A DNA stretch of 64,000 nt from PFJX01 sp963713085 (GTDB lineage: Bacteria; Pseudomonadota; Gammaproteobacteria; Burkholderiales; Thiobacillaceae). The position numbers were made by a program, and so were the translations under genes. Under the pieces are notes generated by a model. That model saw only the letters and a list, made by a program, of their open reading frames with translations, made no database searches and was not told where the DNA came from. The stretch is taken from assembly GCA_963713085.1 (NCBI GenBank), contig CAVQKQ010000026.1, positions 142,790 to 206,789 on the forward strand, read 5' to 3'. Within the stretch, counting starts at the first letter, position 1. Each line of letters opens with the position of its first letter. Below, piece after piece: positions 61,464 through 64,000 of the stretch.

Positions 61464-62693
61464 ATGGCATTAATTGTTCAGAAATACGGTGGCACCTCGG
61501 TCGGTTCCATCGAGCGTATCCGTAACGTGGCGGAACGGGTCGCGAAGTTCAAGATGCTGGGGCATCAGGTCGTAGTGGTGGTGTCCGCCATGTCCGGCGA
61601 AACCAACCGGCTCATCGCCCTGGCCAAGGACATCCAGAAGGAACCCGATCCGCGCGAACTGGATGTCCTGGTCTCCACCGGCGAGCAGGTCACCATCGCC
61701 CTGCTCGCCATGGCACTGAAGGACCTGGGCTTGAAGGCCAAGAGCTACACGGGGGGCCAGGTGCGCATCGTCACTGACGCCGCCCATACCAAGGCGCGCA
61801 TCCTTTCCATCGACGAAGGCCGAATGCGTGCAGATCTGGACGGTGGCTGCGTGGTCGTGGTGGCCGGATTCCAGGGGGTGGACGAGGCCGGCAACATTAC
61901 CACCCTGGGACGGGGCGGTTCCGATACCACCGGTGTCGCCCTGGCCGCCGCGCTGAAAGCGGACGAATGCCAGATCTATACCGACGTGGACGGTGTTTAT
62001 ACCACCGACCCGCGCATCGTCCCGGAAGCGCGCAAGCTGGACACCATCACCTTCGAGGAAATGCTGGAAATGGCCAGCCTGGGCTCCAAGGTGCTACAGA
62101 TCCGCGCCGTTGAATTCGCCGGCAAGTACCAAGTCAAATTGCGCGTGCTCTCCAGTCTCCAGGACGAGGGCGAGGGCACGCTGATCACCTTCGAGGAAGA
62201 CAGAATGGAACAACCCATCATCTCGGGCATCGCCTTCAGCCGCGATGAAGCCAAACTCACCGTGCTCGGCGTACCCGACAAGCCTGGCGTCGCCGCCCAC
62301 ATTCTGGGCACCATCGCCGACGCCAATATCGACGTGGACATGATCGTCCAGAACGTGGGGGCCAATAACACCACCGACTTCACCTTCACCGTGCACCGCA
62401 ACGAGTTCAAGAAGGCCATGGAAGTTTTGGCTGTGGTCAAGGAGATGATCGGCGCAAGGGAAATCACCGGCGACGACAAGATCGCCAAGGTGTCCCTGGT
62501 GGGCATGGGCATGCGCAGCCACGCCGGGGTCGCCAGCAAGATGTTCCGCACCCTGGCCGCCGAGAACATCAACCTGCAGATGATCTCCACCTCCGAAATC
62601 AAGGTTTCCGTCGTGGTGGAAGACAAGTACATGGAACTGGCCGTACGCTCCCTGCATCAGGCATTCGAGTTGGACAAAACGAGCGAGGCGTAG
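61464..62693 (+). CDS. lysC: Aspartate kinase
   Basis: A 409-residue enzyme phosphorylating aspartate, first step to lysine, threonine and methionine. The N-terminal KYGGTSVGS (residues 6-14), VVVVSAMSGETNRLI and GRGGSDTTGVALAAALKADECQIYTDVDGVYTTDPR (near 151-186) are typical of the kinase domain. Two C-terminal ACT domains (from about residue 260) with VPDKPGVAAHIL and SLVGMGMRSHAGVASKMF bind the feedback inhibitors. It is the monofunctional alpha/beta type (an internal start for the beta subunit was not looked for). Confidence 0.96.
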   Translation: MALIVQKYGGTSVGSIERIRNVAERVAKFKMLGHQVVVVVSAMSGETNRLIALAKDIQKEPDPRELDVLVSTGEQVTIALLAMALKDLGLKAKSYTGGQVRIVTDAAHTKARILSIDEGRMRADLDGGCVVVVAGFQGVDEAGNITTLGRGGSDTTGVALAAALKADECQIYTDVDGVYTTDPRIVPEARKLDTITFEEMLEMASLGSKVLQIRAVEFAGKYQVKLRVLSSLQDEGEGTLITFEEDRMEQPIISGIAFSRDEAKLTVLGVPDKPGVAAHILGTIADANIDVDMIVQNVGANNTTDFTFTVHRNEFKKAMEVLAVVKEMIGAREITGDDKIAKVSLVGMGMRSHAGVASKMFRTLAAENINLQMISTSEIKVSVVVEDKYMELAVRSLHQAFELDKTSEA

Positions 62694-62704
62694 CCGCGCT
62701 TACA

Positions 62705-62733
62705 TTGCGTTAACGGGGCCGGGCGGGTATCCT
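62705..62733 (+). promoter_or_regulatory. Candidate promoter of tRNA-Ser
   Basis: TTGCGT at 62705-62710 and TATCCT at 62728-62733, 17-base spacer, upstream of the tRNA-Ser gene. Confidence 0.45.
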
Positions 62734-62779
62734 TGCGCGGCTTTTCCCCAGGCCGTTCGTGCCGTTGGGTATTAAGTAT

Positions 62780-62872
62780 GGAGACGTGGCCGAGAGGTCG
62801 AAGGCACTCCCCTGCTAAGGGAGCATGCGGTCAAAAACTGCATCAAGGGTTCGAATCCCTTCGTCTCCGCCA
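62780..62872 (+). tRNA. tRNA-Ser (anticodon GCT)
   Basis: The acceptor stem GGAGACG pairs with CGTCTCC. The anticodon stem-loop CTCCC-CTGCTAA-GGGAG gives anticodon GCT (serine AGC/AGU codons). A long variable arm (GCATGCGGTC...CTGCATC) marks a class II tRNA, the T arm has AGGGTTCGAATCCCT, and CCA is encoded. Confidence 0.97.
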
Positions 62873-62894
62873 CCGCATTCGGGTTTCATATTCA

Positions 62895-62922
62895 TTGCGG
62901 AACGGTCGGGTTGCTATATAAT
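62895..62922 (+). promoter_or_regulatory. Promoter of tRNA-Arg
   Basis: TTGCGG at 62895-62900 and a perfect TATAAT at 62917-62922 with a 16-base spacer, 16 bases before the tRNA-Arg 5' end. Confidence 0.65.
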
Positions 62923-62937
62923 TCGCGCCTCTTAAAA

Positions 62938-63014
62938 GCGCCCGTAGCTCAGTTGGATAGAGTACCTGGCTACGAACCAGGGGGTCGTGGGTTCGAATCC
63001 TGCCGGGCGCGCCA
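62938..63014 (+). tRNA. tRNA-Arg (anticodon ACG)
   Basis: The acceptor GCGCCCG pairs with CGGGCGC. The anticodon stem-loop CCTGG-CTACGAA-CCAGG gives ACG, reading CGU/CGC/CGA after A-to-I editing. The T arm is GTGGGTTCGAATCC. CCA is encoded. A tyrosine integrase gene starts 24 bases beyond its 3' end, so the 3' part is a likely attachment site; its right-hand copy is not in the window. Confidence 0.97.
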
Positions 63015-63037
63015 ATAAATCAAAGGGTTAGCGGTTT

Positions 63038-63675
63038 TCAGGCCGCCAATCCTTTTTCACTTTCCGACAGATTTCCGACACTTTCCCGGTTGCGTCTCAC
63101 GACGGTCAGGGTTGGTGTTTGAGCGTTGCCACGGTCCGCGATCCGCTCCACTGCGTCGAGTAGCTCGCTGAGCTCCGCCGCCGAGTAGTGGGTCGTAATA
63201 TCACCGTTGGCATGACCCAGGAGCGCCTTCCGGGTTTCCAGAGGAATCCCGGCACTCCTGAGCCGCCTCCCGAAGGTATGGCGCAAATTATGCACCCCCC
63301 TCAGGATGCCGCTATCCATCGGCAAACCTGCTTCCTTCCAGGCCCGTTGCCACGCCGTGTTATGAAGCTTGTCGATGCGGTTGCCCCGGTAGGTGAACAC
63401 ATACTCCGGGTCGATCCCGCGTCTCGCCTCGATCACACGGTGGGCCACCGCGTTCAGCACCACCACCCGCTCGGTGCTGGTCTTGGTGATGGCTTCCGGC
63501 AGGATAAAGACCGAAGTCCCCAAATCCGGCACGGCCACTTCCCATTCCCAGCGAAGCTGGCTGATTTCCTGTTCCCGGCATCCGGTGTTGACGCCATACA
63601 GCGCCGCGTCAACCAGATGCTTTGGCAACAGCCTGAACAGCCTGTCCTGTTTGTCAATCAGCGCCCAATAGTTGC
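63038..63675 (-). pseudogene. Tyrosine integrase, catalytic C-terminal part (rearranged 5' end)
   Basis: The reading frame holds the catalytic domain of a phage/ICE-type integrase: NTGCREQEISQLRW (first Arg), HNLRHTFGRRL (H-x-x-R), LLGHANGDITTHYSAAE (His and Tyr nucleophile). The C-terminus faces tRNA-Arg, the usual layout for tRNA-integrating elements. Upstream of about 63672 the frame runs into an inverted copy of its own sequence, so the N-terminal half is not intact here; a second same-strand copy begins at 63831 and continues past the window. Confidence 0.8.
63481..63650 (-). repeat. Direct repeat of integrase sequence, copy 1
   Basis: These 170 bases are identical to 63831-64000, an offset of 350 bases, with an inverted copy between. 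Both encode integrase on the minus strand. The identity may continue beyond the window at copy 2. Confidence 0.95.
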
Positions 63676-63813
63676 CAAAGCATCTGGTTGACGCGGCGCT
63701 GTATGGCGTCAACACCGGATGCCGGGAACAGGAAATCAGCCAGCTTCACTGGGCAGTGGCCGTCGGATTTGGGGTTTTCGTCTTATCCTGCCGGAAGCCA
63801 TCACCGAGACCAG
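63672..63813 (+). repeat. Inverted, diverged copy of integrase sequence
   Basis: The stretch from GCCAAAGCATCTGGTTGACG is the reverse complement of copy 1 (about 63476-63628). It starts almost exact, then has several substitutions and small deletions (CTTCACTGGGCAGTGG against CTTCGCTGGGAATGGGAAGT; CGGATTTGGGGTTTTCG against CCGGATTTGGGGACTTCG). Its frame breaks, so it codes for no complete protein. Confidence 0.9.
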
Positions 63814-63830
63814 CACCAAGCGGGTGGTGG

Positions 63831-64000
63831 TCTTGGTGATGGCTTCCGGCAGGATAAAGACCGAAGTCCCCAAATCCGGCACGGCCACTTCCCATTCCCA
63901 GCGAAGCTGGCTGATTTCCTGTTCCCGGCATCCGGTGTTGACGCCATACAGCGCCGCGTCAACCAGATGCTTTGGCAACAGCCTGAACAGCCTGTCCTGT
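63831..64000 (-). repeat. Direct repeat of integrase sequence, copy 2 (runs off the window)
   Basis: Identical to copy 1 at 63481-63650. It carries the minus-strand integrase code (HLVDAALYGVNTGCREQE) and is probably the real upstream part of the gene; the window ends inside it. Confidence 0.95.

Noticed and set aside
63676..63830. A second, plus-strand integrase gene
   Set aside because: The inverted copy loses its frame after about 30 codons and lacks the catalytic His-x-x-Arg and Tyr boxes.
1..64000. CRISPR array
   Set aside because: No regularly spaced short repeats were seen; the only exact long repeat is the integrase duplication at the right end.

Overview
The window looks like the chromosome of a GC-rich, motile, aerobic sulfur-oxidising betaproteobacterium. 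The reasons are the reverse-type dissimilatory sulfur genes (sat, aprB, aprA), an aa3 oxidase operon in the order usual for Betaproteobacteria (coxB-coxA-small assembly protein-cox11-DUF2970-coxC-DUF2909-SURF1-SCO-like-ctaA-ctaB), a complete cbb3 oxidase cluster, H+-pyrophosphatase with PPi-dependent phosphofructokinase, and CbbQ/CbbO-type proteins. A Thiobacillus- or Sulfuritortus-like lineage is plausible, but the genus is inferred and not shown.

Layout. 1-4.2 kb: the end of a periplasmic beta-propeller gene, a DedA protein, then a rubrerythrin / GlpC-like Fe-S protein / DUF3501 operon behind a perfect 9-1-9 palindrome of Fur/PerR geometry. 4.2-9.1 kb: CNP1-like protein, a small membrane protein divergent from a cobalamin riboswitch and btuB-like receptor, a 15-codon cobU remnant, and a diguanylate cyclase. 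9.1-18.1 kb: kdsB and the aa3 oxidase with its assembly and heme A genes. 18.2-24.5 kb: adk, PPi-PFK, H+-PPase and an OmpA-like protein with an unusual Met/Trp-rich 13-residue repeat. 24.5-29.6 kb: a hypothetical gene, a CbbO/CbbQ (NorD/NorQ-like) pair, a secreted protein and a YkgJ-type cysteine-cluster protein. 29.7-33.7 kb: sat-aprB-aprA on the minus strand. 33.8-36.7 kb: a lipoprotein, a DUF6499-type protein, a TIGR00266 protein and SixA.

36.7-50.4 kb is motility: HDOD/EAL protein, cheA, cheZ, cheY and two cheV on the minus strand; flrB, a frame-disrupted flrC and fliEFGHI on the plus strand. 50.5-58.8 kb is the cbb3 cluster on the minus strand (ccoI, ccoS, ccoN, ccoO, ccoQ, ccoP, ccoG, ccoH, DUF3149). 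58.8-62.7 kb holds rsmA, pdxA, a BI-1 protein and lysC. The window ends with tRNA-Ser(GCT), tRNA-Arg(ACG) and a tyrosine integrase at the 3' end of tRNA-Arg, the expected edge of an integrated element. The integrase sequence is scrambled into a direct-inverted-direct fold-back.

Together the genes describe electrons from sulfite oxidation (AprBA/Sat, giving ATP from PPi) feeding two oxidases of different oxygen affinity, a PPi economy (Sat, PPi-PFK, H+-PPase), and chemotactic motility. Best candidates for undescribed biology are the rubrerythrin/Fe-S/DUF3501 operon with its palindrome and the 13-residue-repeat OmpA protein. The flrC frameshifts and the integrase fold-back could be biology or assembly error and need read-level checking.
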